Assembly: GCA_024734495.1 (NCBI GenBank)
Contig: JALMQS010000030.1
Location: forward strand, 10,084,378 to 10,148,377
Reading direction: 5' to 3'
Source: Forficula auricularia
Taxonomy: Eukaryota; Arthropoda; Insecta; Dermaptera; Forficulidae
DNA length: 64,000 bases
Shown: piece after piece, positions 1-10,090 of the stretch
Position numbering within the stretch: the first letter of the stretch is position 1
Layout of the letters: each line of letters starts with the position of its first letter
The notes under the pieces: generated by a model
Databases searched by the model: none
What the model was told of the DNA's origin: nothing
The model's input: only the letters and a program-made list of their open reading frames with translations
Position numbers and translations under genes: made by a program

Positions 1-355
1 AAAATTAAGGAGGGGGGTTAAAAATTAAAAATCAAGGCCATTTGAGCAAACTCAACCAAATTTTATATACATTATCAGTGGGACCCCAGAAGTCTAAAAA
101 TTCAAAAACTAACCGCCCAAAATGAGGAGGGGAGGGGGGGTGTATGGTCAAAAAATGAAAATATAAGCTCTTGTACCAAACTCAACCAAATTTTGTATAC
201 ATAATCAGTGGGCCCCCATAAATCTAAAAATGGAAAAACTAACCCCCTCCCCTACATGATTATAAATAATTTTATTAAATAGGTATTAAATATAAGTGAG
301 GGTTATATGGTAAAGTCAAGTGGATGGCCACATCAGAACACGTCAGCTTATTTTT
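1..355 (-). mobile_element. Dispersed repeat family D, copy 1 (partial)
   Basis: The right edge reads, on the minus strand, GCTGACGTGTTCTGATGTGG followed by CATCCACTTGACTTTACC. The same edge is seen at 18054, 38589 and 54838. Internal blocks (AACTCAACCAAATTTT, then a TATACATAATCAGTGGG-type block) occur twice here and also at 11.4, 15.9, 38.7 and 55.7 kb. The left part lies outside the window. No coding sequence is visible, so this is a non-autonomous repeat of uncertain class. Confidence 0.75.
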
Positions 356-920
356 ATTTTAGATCCCACATAAAATCCAACCCTCCCTAAAATAATATGT
401 AATTCGAATAGAATTTTAATATAATTTTCGATTTCGGGGAAAAGGAATACACATAAATTCTTAATTTCAAGTTTGTTTCTTATTTCGTTAAAGAGTTACA
501 ATGCTCTGACAGACAGATGCACAGGCAGACATTGTAGCGACACTAATAAGGAAGGCCCCATTGTACTTTTTAAACGAAACTCTCTACTACTCTATTTTTT
601 CAATAGTTTGATTAATAAGTATATTACGTTATTGAATTTTAGTAATGTATTGAATTTTGTCACGGAAGGAAATTTCTAAATGATGAAATCTTGTTTTTGT
701 TGTCGTCTTTATCAAGGGATTTTCCTATGACTAAGCACATTGTCTTTATTGAGATAATGATTGATAAGAAAAAGTAGCTACTAATTAATAAAATAACCGA
801 AAAATAAAAAAAATTCACAATTTGAAATGTATTTAATGCTTAACTTTCAGATTGATACTGTAATTTTCTCTCTAATCCTTTCTTTTGTAAATTCGATAAT
901 CTTCGATATCTTTAACTTAA
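356..920. other. AT-rich stretch, nothing recognised
   Basis: This is unstructured AT-rich sequence. One 68-codon open frame (473-679) has no recognisable motif and is probably chance. Confidence 0.5.
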
Positions 921-1050
921 ATTAGAGAACAAAGAAAGATTATTTTTTATTATAGATAAAAGGATGACCTGGAGTCCGAACCCGGGATCTTCGCATGTCT
1001 GGGCCGATGCTTTTTACAATCCTCTTGACCGCTGATACCAGAACTCAAGC
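921..1050 (-). mobile_element. tRNA-like SINE family, copy 1
   Basis: On the minus strand a tRNA-like T arm (CCCGGGTTCGGACTCC, close to a B box) is preceded by TTGTAAAAAGCATCGG and followed by TCTATAATAAAAAA and then TTTGTTCTCTAATTTAA. The same three blocks, in the same order, recur on the plus strand at 2068-2212 and 2750-2785. That supports a tRNA-derived SINE family rather than a tRNA gene, because no complete cloverleaf can be drawn. Confidence 0.6.
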
Positions 1051-1074
1051 AAATACCTCATGACTATATGTGAA

Positions 1075-1260
1075 CGAGATTTTCGTGCGTGCCTTCGGCA
1101 CGCCCTCGAAGCTCGGCCCTCCGGGCTGGAGCCCTGGCGGGCAGCGTCTCGGTCCAAAATTTTTATTCCTCTTAAAAAACCACACTCCAAATGTATACCC
1201 GTAAACTACCAAAAATACATCGTCTCTTAAAAGTTTCGCCTCTTTAATTTTTGAGTGGCG
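1075..1260 (-). mobile_element. Helitron-like 3' end with GC hairpin module (copy 1)
   Basis: Read on the minus strand this is the GC-rich module GAGACGCTGCCCGCCAGGG, a CGGAGGGCCGAGC-like block, and a hairpin formed by GCGTGCC and GGCACGC. The AT-rich body on its left (the AAAATTTTTATTCC side) matches 43445-43560 in reverse. The module is repeated at 4116, 21507, 33333 and 43557. A stable hairpin close to the 3' end is a Helitron/Helentron trait. A transposase is not present. Confidence 0.65.
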
Positions 1261-1740
1261 GGGGGGGGGGAGAGGAATAATTATGAATATATTTAATGTT
1301 TCTTAATTTAAAATGAATTGGAGTCTTTCATTTCAAAATTACAATTATATTTCAAATTTGGCTGGTTAATGAAAATCGATTGGAGCCATCAGTTTAAAAT
1401 CCGAGCTGACAATTATATTTCAAATTTGCCTCGTTAATTAATATATATTTAATGTTTCTTAATTTAAAATCTATTTGTGTTTTTTCATTTTCATTCGAGC
1501 TCAAATGAATACAATATTATCTCGACACAGTCTAAATCAAAAATATATAGTTTTAGTAACAGAAATCAAGATATAATTATTAATCTTTCAATGGTGTAAT
1601 GGCTAGAGCTAATGCCCTTAGTTAAAGAGTTCGTCGGTTCGATTCTAGGCAAGACGGTAATTTTTTTAGAGAAATTTCTCTAAGCGTTGTTACAAATTAA
1701 TCTAGACAAATATATGTATATAGTATTTGGAATTTCATTT
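1245..1740. repeat. Repeat shared with 42.80-43.03 kb, with tRNA-like insert
   Basis: The blocks AATTTTTGAGTGG, ATATATTTAATGTTTC and TATATTTCAAATTTG, and further right AATTAATCTAGACAAATAT, all occur in reverse order and orientation at 42.80-43.03 kb. The two loci therefore derive from one element. In this copy the middle also holds a tRNA-like segment (1588-1657). Confidence 0.6.
1588..1657 (+). mobile_element. tRNA-like SINE head
   Basis: The A-box-like TGTAATGGCTAGAG and B-box-like CGGTTCGATTCTAGG lie about 35 nt apart, as in a tRNA promoter. The acceptor ends do not pair convincingly, so I call it a tRNA-derived SINE head or tRNA pseudogene, not a functional tRNA. Confidence 0.5.
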
Positions 1741-1745
1741 ATTTA

Positions 1746-1946
1746 GGGCCAGTTGTATGTCGGTTGGTAAACTCTTTTTAAACGTTGACAAAGGGTAAAT
1801 CCTTAGAATTCACCTTGTGCCCGGCGGGTTGGCCAATCAGACGACACGCACTTTCATCTGATTCCGCCGAACACAAGGTGAATTCTAAGGATTTTACGCT
1901 TTGTCAACGTTTAAAAAGAGTTTACCAACCGACATACAATTGGCCC
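1746..1946. mobile_element. Palindromic MITE, PIF/Harbinger-like
   Basis: This is a near-perfect inverted repeat: GGGCCAGTTGTATGTCGG at the left end is mirrored by its complement at the right, and pairing continues for roughly 75-80 nt per arm around a short GC-rich centre. Both ends are flanked by TTA (1743-1745 and 1947-1949), the target duplication size and sequence typical of PIF/Harbinger elements. There is no internal ORF. Confidence 0.8.
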
Positions 1947-2067
1947 TTAATCTTTAATCTCCTCTTTATTTTCGTGGCTCTTTAATGGTCTGATTTTATT
2001 ATTAAACTATAATCAAACGTCGATTAAAGATTAAATAAATGAAATTTCAAATTCATCGTCATTGGGT

Positions 2068-2212
2068 TTAGTTTGAGTTCGGGGATCAGTGGGTACGAAG
2101 ATATACTTAAGAGCTTCGTTCTTGTAAAAAGCATCGCACCGGTGCGGTGCGTAGATCACGGGTTCGAACCCCGGCTGATCCATTTTTGTCTATAATAAAA
2201 AACCTTTTAGTC
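2068..2212 (+). mobile_element. tRNA-like SINE family, copy 2 (interrupted)
   Basis: It contains TTGTAAAAAGCATCGC, a T-arm CGGGTTCGAACCCCGG, the closing GCTGATCC and TCTATAATAAAAAA, matching copy 1 at 921-1050 in reverse. The 3' body (TTTGTTCTCTAATTTAA) resumes only at about 2757, after the fold-back at 2214-2746, so the SINE was split by that insertion. Confidence 0.6.
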
Positions 2213-2213
2213 T

Positions 2214-2746
2214 AAGATCCCGACTTAGGTCGAACTTCACCTTTCGAGTTTCCTGATGAAATTAATTGATAATATAATGTATTAATAAACAAAACTTGAT
2301 AGGATCGACATCCAATTTCCCTGAATAGCTATTTTTAATAAATAAATTAATGTTGTTAATTTTATTACATAAATGTAGTTATCGAGTTCCCGGATAAATA
2401 TATTATCAATCGAGAGTAAAATATTTGTATAAAATGTCAAAGTTGGGTCGCCATATTTTTTCCCTGCCAAAGTCCAGGTAGACAGGCTATCAACAGGTAA
2501 CTTCGAATTAGTATTTTGTAGTTTTGGAGTTTCCTTTTTTGTTATATATGAAAATATAGATAATTTTATAATTAATTAGTTTTATTTTTTTATTTTTTTA
2601 TTTTATTTTATTTTTTATCAAAAATATCTATGTAGGGAAATTGGATGTCGACCCTATCAAGTTTTGTTTATTAATACATTATATTATCAAAATATTAATT
2701 TAATGAGGAAACTCGATAGGTGAAGGTCGACCTAAGTCGGGATCTT
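2214..2746. mobile_element. Fold-back element nested in SINE copy 2
   Basis: Arms of about 120 nt pair: the left arm (AAGATCCCGACTTAGGTCGA, then TTGATAATATAATG and GGATCGACATCC) is mirrored by the right arm (about 2625-2746). Comparison with the uninterrupted SINE at 921-1050 shows that this block is the insertion. The interior is AT-rich with no coding potential. Confidence 0.7.
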
Positions 2747-2789
2747 GTACTATTTTCTTTGTTCTCTAATTTAATTTAATTAATATTGT

Positions 2790-3660
2790 CTTTGTGTCGT
2801 TGTGATTGCGTCCCATGGTAAAGAAAAAATAATTTTCGACCTTTGGGGACGTGATTGATTGAGAGGCCTTTGAATATAGTTTAATATCTGTATAATTCCT
2901 GGATATTTCAAAAACTTTTAATTATTTATTACGACCACTAAAAACTATTGTATTGAAAAAAATTTCTTACCCATGCTACAGATATCTGTTTTAAAGAATA
3001 AACTAATCAATTCCTAATACCTAAAATGAAATACATTAGAAATTCCTAAGAAAAATCATGTCATTTGAACAAGGCAGAACTTTCCACTGGGCTTAGGGGC
3101 TGCAGCCCCCCCCCCCCCAGCTCTCCCCTATCTTTGGAGCCCACATTTGATAGTTATTTTTTCATAATCGACCTTCAAAAGGCTCAATATCGACAATCTT
3201 CAAACTTTTTTACTTTTAATGTTAAACAACTAAATAATTATTTGATGTAGAAAGACATCAATTTCATATTTGTTGTATACCTATTACTTTTTTTCGTGAT
3301 TTTACTCTTTCTAATAATATCGTAATAAGCAGTTATGGACAAAATACTATTTTGTTCAAATTTTAAATCCAACAACTCATGAAATATTAAATAATATTGT
3401 TTTGAAATGCGTAAATACTTATAAAATACTTCTCTTTTATTTGATTCATTTCTTATAAATCCAAAAAAAATATTTCATTTGAGTATAGCTGTCAAAAAAT
3501 AGTATTTTCATTTGTGACGATCATCTTACAATGGACCCCAGAATCAACTATCTCTGGACTTATTATTATTTATTTATTTATATTGAGGGGCCTCTATCCT
3601 AATTAGTCCCTGGGCCACCAACAAGCCTGCTCATCCGACCCTTCATTTGAACAACAAAGC
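2790..3660. other. AT-rich stretch, nothing recognised
   Basis: It contains a C-tract near 3107-3119 and a pyrimidine-rich stretch around 3120. I see no gene, RNA or complete element. Confidence 0.5.
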
Positions 3661-3671
3661 TTGTTCTAACA

Positions 3672-4030
3672 CGTTCGTATATATGTTGGAGTAAAAACCC
3701 GTTATTTAGTAAGAACGCGTTCTTACAAGTTGAAACGCCTTTAGCTGAATACCTTTGTGGCAACTAGAGTTTACTGATGTTGGTTGAGTTTGATTCAAAG
3801 GTCTAGAATTTTCATTTTTGACCTTCCGCCTCATTTCGTGTGTTTATTTAAAAAATTTTAAACGAAAATGTCAAAAATTACATCAACTACAACTTTTCTT
3901 CTAATTTTTGACATTTTCATTTAAAATTTTTTGAAAATATATACACGAAATGAGCCGTAAGGTCAAAAATGAAGATTCTAGACCTTTGAACCAAACTCAA
4001 CCAACATCAGTAAACTCTAGTTGCAATATA
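3672..4030. mobile_element. Fold-back element, family C, copy 1
   Basis: The left arm (about 3759-3895: AACTAGAGTTTACTGATG, TTGACCTTCCGCCTCATTTC) and right arm (about 3898-4025) are reverse complements. The same arms occur at 14.4-14.76 kb and 14.9-15.12 kb. The preceding GTAAGAACGCGTTCTTAC is itself a short palindrome and recurs at 13998, 14784 and 15142. Confidence 0.7.
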
Positions 4031-4115
4031 ATTAAAAAAAAACAAAAAAAAAAAAACATACTTTTTTGGGAATGGAGCTTTTTTTTAAATGGATTTTGCA
4101 ACCTAATAATCACAC

Positions 4116-4198
4116 GCCGAGACGCTGCCCGCCAGGGCCACTTGCCGGAGGGCCGAGCTGCAGAGGGCGCGCCTTCGGCACGCCCTCTGCAGCTCGTT
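4116..4198 (+). mobile_element. Helitron-like 3' GC hairpin module (copy 2)
   Basis: GAGACGCTGCCCGCCAGGG, GGAGGGCCGAGCTGCAGAGG and a hairpin with CCTTCGG as loop (GGCGCGCCTTCGGCACGCC), then GCAGCTCGTTTTGA. In this copy the hairpin is extended by GAGCTGCAGAGGGC pairing with GCCCTCTGCAGCTC, a stem of more than 14 bp. Confidence 0.65.
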
Positions 4199-4517
4199 TT
4201 GATATATATGTGTGTATGTTTATTTGCATAAAGCAGAGGACAACCTCTTTGTTTCTCTTTGTAAATCAACAACTCTCGGAAAAAAACAAAAACTTTTCAA
4301 ATAAAGAAAACTACTAACTATGATTACATTGAATTTAATTGGTATTACATTTTTGAAGTTTCGATTATTATTGGAAACAATTGCTGAAGACATGGAAGAA
4401 TTGATTTAATACCAGGTCTTACTTTTGGGGAAAAAATATATTAATGAAACTAATTCTTAATAGGTGGTTGAATCAAAATAAGACAAATGGTTGATTAAAT
4501 CAAAAAAACACATGCAT

Positions 4518-4548
4518 TACCGAGCATCGCTCGGTGTTCCAGGTACTT
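4518..4548 (+). mobile_element. Second Helitron-like 3' hairpin (family 2)
   Basis: ACCGAGCATCGCTCGGT is a perfect hairpin followed by a CCAGGTACTT tail. The same hairpin and tail are at 15412, 16741 and, in reverse, 34406. The element body is not clear at this copy. Confidence 0.5.
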
Positions 4549-4563
4549 ATATTTATATAGCAT

Positions 4564-4730
4564 ATTTAAATAATCCAGTCAGCTGATTCTACTTGAACAA
4601 TTAATTGATTATTTTAATTGATTCAAAAAAATAAAATGAATTACCAGGACACGGTCTTCCGGTCAGATTCGAACGGACATCTGCTGGATCTGAACTGCTA
4701 ACGTAGATTCAACTGACTGGATTATTTAAT
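4564..4730. mobile_element. TIR element around a tRNA-like segment
   Basis: TTAAATAATCCAGTCAGYTGA at the left is mirrored at 4706-4729. On the minus strand, about 4645-4722 looks tRNA-like: a CAGTTGAATCTACGTTAGC D-arm-like start and a GTCCGTTCGAATCTGACCGG T-arm. It may be a SINE that acquired inverted ends, or a MITE that captured a tRNA-like piece. Confidence 0.45.
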
Positions 4731-4939
4731 TAGTGAATTTTAAGAGCCTAGTACTTATAGCTACAAGTGTTCTAAAAAACAGTATACCGGCACTTTAAAC
4801 ACTCATGAGATTTCCATTGTTTGATTGCTCCTACCAATATTCCAAACTATTTTTCGACCTAATACGCATCCACTGTAACCATAGCCTATTATCGAATCAA
4901 ATAGTTTTTTATTATTTGCAGATGTCTTTTGAACATGGG

Positions 4940-5330
4940 GTACCCTTTTTTGAATGGGTGTTTCCCTCTTTGGAGTTTGCATTGATGGCTCCAGGGCCAG
5001 GTTGATGGAACGAGTGGGGGAGGGAGCGTTAAGCGTTTTGTTCCAGAATGAAATGAAACTCTGAAGAGCCGAGACAGAGACAGAGATAGACAAAGACAGA
5101 GACAGAGACAGCTGGCTGGATGGATGGCTGGCTGGCTGGGTGAAAGCTAGCAAGCAGGCAAGCTGGCAGGCTGGCTGCCTGCGGCTCGGCGGATCGGTGC
5201 GTGCGACCCACTCCTCGAAACCCCCCCTCCCCCCAGAGCTCATCAACAATGCCATTACTAGTGAGGCGGCGGTGTTGCCGGTGCGGTGTTGCCAACCTGC
5301 AAAGGTCAACCTAGCATCATCTGTTTCTTC
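4940..5330. other. GC-rich low-complexity island
   Basis: This segment is clearly richer in GC than its surroundings. It holds a GACAGA-type repeat (about 5068-5110), a TGGC/TGGA-type repeat (about 5112-5180), a C-tract and a GGTGTTGCCGGTGCGGTG block. Long open frames on both strands here (e.g. 4803-5309 minus) are made of simple repeats and look non-coding. The composition would suit a 5' UTR or promoter, but no adjoining exon is recognisable. Confidence 0.4.
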
Positions 5331-5332
5331 TT

Positions 5333-5510
5333 GAGAGGAAAATAAATGTTGACCTACACGCTACACCAATAATTTCATATTAAATGGACGATATATATTT
5401 ATATAGAATTTATATTTGCTGGTTTTATGAATGTTACATTTGCAAAATTGAAAGAAAGCTAAGACAAACAATCAGATATTGGGTTCATGTTTATTATAAC
5501 AAACAAAACA
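5333..5510 (+). repeat. Segmental duplication, copy A
   Basis: ATGTTGACCTACACGC, AAATGGACGATA and ATTGGGTTCATGTTTATTAT occur here and again in order at 6477-6665. The duplicate is highly similar and in both cases leads into the roughly 180-bp tandem unit. Confidence 0.8.
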
Positions 5511-6185
5511 AAGGTGACGTTTCGAGGACTCATATTAGAGGTTACTTTCTCAATAATATCTATCAAAATGGAGAGAAAAAATATCTAATGTAACAATTAA
5601 GGAGATATGAATGCACTAGGACAAAGAATACAAAGAAAATTTTTGGATTAGACAAAAAAAGTGACGTTTCGAGGACTTTATTCTCTCATATCAGAGGTTA
5701 CTTTCTCAAAAATAATATTTACAATGAAAATTCTATTAAAATGGAGAGAAAAAATATCTAATGTAACAATTAAGGAGATATGAATGCACTCTAACAAAGA
5801 GTACAAAAAAAAAACTTTGGATTAGACAAAAAAAAAGGTGACGTTTCGAGGTCTTTATTCTCTAATATCAGAAGTTACTTTCTCAAAAATAATATTTACA
5901 ATGAAAATTCTATCAAAATGGAGAGAAAAAATAACTAATGTAACAATTAAAAAGATATGAGTGCACTCTGACAAAGAACAAAGAAAAACTTTGGATGAGA
6001 CAAAAAAAAAAAAAAAAAAAAAGGTGACGTTTCCAGGATTTAATTCTCTCATATCAGAGGTTACTTTCTGAAAAATAATATGTATTAAAATGGAGAGAAA
6101 AAATATCGAATGTAACAATTAAAGAGATATGAGTGCACTCTTGACAAAGAGAACAAAGAAAAAAAACTTTGGATTGGACTAAAAT
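5511..6185 (+). repeat. Tandem array, unit about 150-186 bp
   Basis: Units start with GTGACGTTTCGAGG at 5514, 5661, 5838 and (as GTGACGTTTCCAGG) 6024. Each continues with TCAGAGGTTACTTTCTC, AATGGAGAGAAAAAAT and AGATATGAATGCACTC. A-tracts of different length account for the changing period. No conserved open reading frame is present. Confidence 0.85.
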
Positions 6186-6284
6186 TTGAAATAAAAACAT
6201 TCGAATTATAAAAGATGAATTGAATCATTTGTACCATCATTTAATATAGAATAAACAAAGTTCATATACATTTATTTGTAACAT

Positions 6285-6475
6285 TTAGAGAAAGCGGTGT
6301 TGGTTTATAGTGAAACATATTAAACACAGGAGTTTTTAACGGGTTATAGTGGTGTTTCACAAGTAAAAATATAAAAATTAAAAAATTCTTTTAATTATAT
6401 TTTTGGAGTTTTGTTTTTCTCTATACATATTTCGGGGTTTGAGCCCATCATCAGGAGTTTACAAAAGACTACAGT
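6285..6475 (-). mobile_element. Family E repeat with hammerhead-like core
   Basis: It starts with GGTGTTGGTTTATAGTGAAACAT and ends in a block that reads, on the minus strand, CTGATGA-TGGG-CTCAAA-CCCC-GAAA-TATGTA (about 6426-6454). That is the conserved order of a hammerhead ribozyme core with a short stem II. Related copies lie at 14.5, 24.4, 39.4, 49.7 and 53.1 kb. Confidence 0.55.
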
Positions 6476-6476
6476 C

Positions 6477-6790
6477 AGGAGGAAAAGAAATGTTGACCTA
6501 CACGCAACATGAATAATATCATATTAAATGGACGATAGATATATATATATATTTATATAGAATTTATATTTGGTGGTTTTATGAATGTTACATTTGCGAA
6601 ATTGAAAGAAAGTTAAATTCAAACAATCAGATATTGGGTTCATGTTTATTATAAGAAACAAAACAAAGGTGACATTTCGAGGACTCATTACTTTCTCAAA
6701 AATAATATTTACAATGAAAATTTCATCAAAATGGAGAGAAAAAAATATCTAATATAACTTATTAATAAGATATCTAATAATAAAATTAAA
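6477..6790 (+). repeat. Segmental duplication copy B with tandem unit
   Basis: The 5333-5510 block is repeated, followed by one shortened tandem unit beginning GTGACATTTCGAGG at 6669. It marks a duplication of about 1.1 kb that carried part of the array. Confidence 0.75.
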
Positions 6791-7094
6791 AAAAATTATT
6801 TTTTCAATTTGAATCTTTTAATTATTTTGACAGGAAACAATACATGGTTTTAAAAAGTTTATGTTTTATATTATTTGATAAAATTGAGTGATTGATGAAT
6901 GAATACGGTTTGAAAATGGTTTTTACTTTATTCTCTTAGTTAAAACTCCAGAAAAATAAGTTTAATAAATGAGCCACTGAAGAAGTTGCAAACCACCAAA
7001 GAAACGTTTGGCGTATTTAAATAAAAAACTTTGTATTTAATTAAAAGTCTTGTCCAACTCCCTACGATCCCCTTAATTATTAATCATGAACACG

Positions 7095-7335
7095 AATAAT
7101 GAAATATCTAATGTAACAACATTTAAAGAGATATGAATGCACTCTGCCAAAGAGAACAAAGAAAAACTTTGGATTAGACAAAAAAGGTGACGTTTCGAGG
7201 ACTTAAATCTCTCATATCAGAGGTTACTTTCTCAAAAATAATATTTACAATGGAAATTCTATCAAAATGGAGAGAAATAATATCTAATGTAACAATTAAG
7301 GAGATATGAGTGCACTCTGACAAAGTTTCGAATTA
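7095..7335 (+). repeat. Outlying unit of the 180-bp array
   Basis: GTGACGTTTCGAGGACTT at 7187 and the usual flanking blocks (AGATATGAATGCACTC, ATGGAGAGAAATAA) identify one more unit and a fraction. A more diverged relative is at 8975-9165 (TTCTCTCATCTTCAAAAG). Confidence 0.75.
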
Positions 7336-7734
7336 TAAAAGATGAATTGAATCATTTGGACCATCATTTAATATAGAATAAACAAAGTCCATACACATTT
7401 ATTTGGTTTATTATTAATTACAAAGATGACATTTTGAAACATAGACTTACGCATAGAACAGCAAACCTCTAACGCTGGGATCGAGTAACAAATGTTGAAC
7501 CAGTTATTATTATTATTATTTTTTTTTTATATTCATATACAATACTGTATTTTATAATCTCCAGGCAAAAAATAATTAGATAAACATTTATTGGTGTTAT
7601 TATATTTATTCGACCTTTGTCCTCTCAACCAAATACGAATCCAAATAAACTGCAACGGATCGTTGGTAAACTTTATCCAAATTCATTTGAAATATTAATA
7701 TGTTTATTCCTTTATTATTAATCAGAAATCATCA

Positions 7735-8225
7735 CCTGCTAATTGCAGTCCATGTTGAGTTAAATTCAAAAATAATGATCGATTCTCATTTAACAGTCGA
7801 GGAATAAGCATTCTACATTGGATTTTTGACGTTTCGGTTTTTATTGGTAACCATTGGTGAAGACATGGAGGATTCGACTTAAAATCAAAAATAGCGATCG
7901 ATTCTCATTTAATACCTGAGGAATAACAATTCTACATTAGATTTTTCAAGCTTGAGTTGTTTACCAAAAGAATTTAGTCTTTTTGATTTTAAGTCGATTC
8001 TTCCATGTTTTCAGTAGAGGTTGCCATTAATAGTCAAAACATCAAAAATGGAATGCAATAAGGTTATTCCTCTAGTATTAGATAAGAATCGGTCGTTATT
8101 TTTGATTTTAAGCCGATCGTCAAAAATCAAATATAGAATGGATTATTCCTCAAGTACTAAATCAGAATCAATCACTAATTTTGATTTTAAGTCGATTCCT
8201 CTATGTCTTCAGCAAAGGTAACGGA
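7735..8225. repeat. Family K tandem array, locus 1
   Basis: Units of roughly 115-130 bp are built from GACATGGAGGATTCGACTT, AATCAAAAATAGCGATCGAT, GAGGAATAACAATTCTACAT and TTTTTGACGTTTCGG. Orientation flips within the array: the right half reads the complement. Related arrays are at 51.24-51.66 kb and 60.23-60.81 kb. Confidence 0.75.
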
Positions 8226-8369
8226 TAAGAAGACAACGCAGTTGCTATGGTTACTTATAAAATTTCCTCCCAAATTTTTAGCATTTCACAGAGAGAAGCC
8301 TATCCATTCTTACTTAAGCAAGGTTAAATGAGATATATTAAACCATCAAATGAATAAATTTTAAAGAAT

Positions 8370-8950
8370 TTAAAAAAAGTGCTATCTTACTCTACAGTAA
8401 AGTACTTTAAAATATAAAAACTTTATTTAACCTTTTTCGTGGTCCCTAAGGTACTTAATTAGGATATTAAATTTCATCAAAATTGGTTAAGTCATTTTCA
8501 AGATATTTAGAAAAAACTAAAAAAGTACTGAAATAAAGTACCAATGTTTGTGGGCCGATATGTACTAAAAACTAATCAGTGCTTCATTTTGTTAAACTAA
8601 TGGTAGGTTTTCAATTTCATTTCAATCGGTGCAACGGTGTGGAAAAAATCGTGGGCCAAAAAAACGATAACATCCATCCATACATCCATTCATCTATACA
8701 TACATACATACATACATACATCCGCACGCACTAAATTAAAAAATCGCACTTTTTGGCCTCTCGACGAGACCCCATGTAATTTTTGGCAAAACCCTCACGT
8801 GCTAAAATTCAACCTAATTGAATACTACAATTTATGACTTTAATTGAGCCCATGGGTTCCGTAGTCTTTACGTGAGGACCCTTTGAAGTCGCGCTTGCCG
8901 CGAGACCGATTACAATACTTTCCCCATGCTTCGCATTGGATAAAGTAAAA
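8370..8950 (-). mobile_element. Family H element, copy 1
   Basis: In reverse it reads CTTTATCCAATGCGAAGCAT to ACTTTACTGTAGAGTAAGAT. Plus-strand copies are at 26433-26995 and 30731-31275. A CATA/CATC microsatellite (8668-8722) lies at the position where the other copies carry ATGG/ATGT repeats. Non-coding. Confidence 0.8.
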
Positions 8951-8974
8951 ATCTGCGGAAACCATTTTTCGAGG

Positions 8975-9165
8975 GCCATATTCTCTCATCTTCAAAAGTT
9001 TACATTCTCAAAAAGAAAATACTTAAATATATATAAAAGAAACATGTACCATATATTAAAGCCTACAAATATCCTATTAGGCTATTACGAATATTTGAGT
9101 GAACTCTAATGGAGAGAACAAAGACAAATTTCGAATTAGAGAAAAGATTTCAATTAAAAACTCTC
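8975..9165 (+). repeat. Diverged relative of the 180-bp array unit
   Basis: TTCTCTCATCTTCAAAAG, TTACATTCTCAAAAA and AATGGAGAGAACAAAGAC recall the array unit at 5.5-6.2 kb but with many differences, which suggests an older, isolated unit. Confidence 0.5.
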
Positions 9166-9444
9166 GAATTATCAAAGTTACATGGTATTATTTGGACAAC
9201 TATCAGAACACAAAGAAATTTTATCGGGGGAAGAGAGAAGTGAAAGTTAATAATTTTTTTATATACCTATTTATATAAAAATATTGGATTTTTATTGTCC
9301 GTAAAGCTTTGATGACTAACTTTTAACTTATTCTCCACAATCAATCGTTCAATTCATTTCAATTCAATCAATTCAAATCAAGCTTTAAATATAACCATTT
9401 GATTTTTTCTGATTTTGTGCATTTTTCAACCTGAAGTTCAGACA

Positions 9445-10090
9445 ATAAGGATTCATAATTCATAAGCCCAAAACTTTTTGCTGTTTATGTACCACTACTA
9501 GCCAATCCCGTATAGCTAACTGCTCGTTTGAAAAATCTGGCAACACACTCCGAGCTTGTATATATTTTATCATAGAAATGTCAGATAAAGTACATTATAA
9601 AGGGAGATTTATAAAACAAAAAGTTCTTAATAAGCGATTGAAAGCTGTTGCGGCAAGGCTGAAGCGAAAAAACGTCAAAAAAGTGTACCAAAGAGGGTTA
9701 AATATATGCGTTGTTTCCAGCTTGTTTTTAGTGTAATCCCTTCCTACTTGGATGCGATAAATTTTTCATTATTTATTAATTATTATCTCAGAAACCGTGT
9801 TGTAACTATTAATTTAATTTTCTTAAAAAATTTATTAGTTATTGTTTAATGTTGATTTAGTTTTTTATAATAATCGTAAAAAGACTTTCTTCTTTCCGGT
9901 ATCCTGTATAGTGCAATGTATAAGAGTCTGAAAAACTCTATCTTTGGAATATAGTATTTCCGGAACGATATTGTTTATAAATTTCGTTTTGCCACCAATC
10001 GATGCAGAAGTATTTAAATAATTATATATCTAAATTTCAAAAAAAATTCTAAGAAAATGCATTTGGTGATACAACTACCTTAACATCATT
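9445..10090 (-). mobile_element. Family I element, copy 1
   Basis: Blocks AAAACTTTTTGCTGTTTA, AGCGATTGAAAGCTGTTGCG, TTAGTGTAATCCCTTCC and GAAAATGCATTTGGTGA occur in reverse in two further copies (25.40-27.60 kb, interrupted; 30.00-30.71 kb, intact). There is no ORF of note. Confidence 0.8.

Noticed and set aside
2068..2185. Possible functional tRNA gene
   Set aside because: The T arm and acceptor-like ends pair, but the D arm and anticodon arm do not form, and a second copy with the same extra sequence shows it is a SINE family.
3950..4317. Three overlapping frames near the GC hairpin
   Set aside because: They arise from the palindromic GC module and A-tracts and are not conserved in the other module copies.
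4803..5309. 168-codon open frame on the minus strand
   Set aside because: It consists of translated GACAGA and TGGC repeats (serine/leucine-rich and alanine/cysteine-rich runs) with no domain; an overlapping frame on the same strand is equally open.
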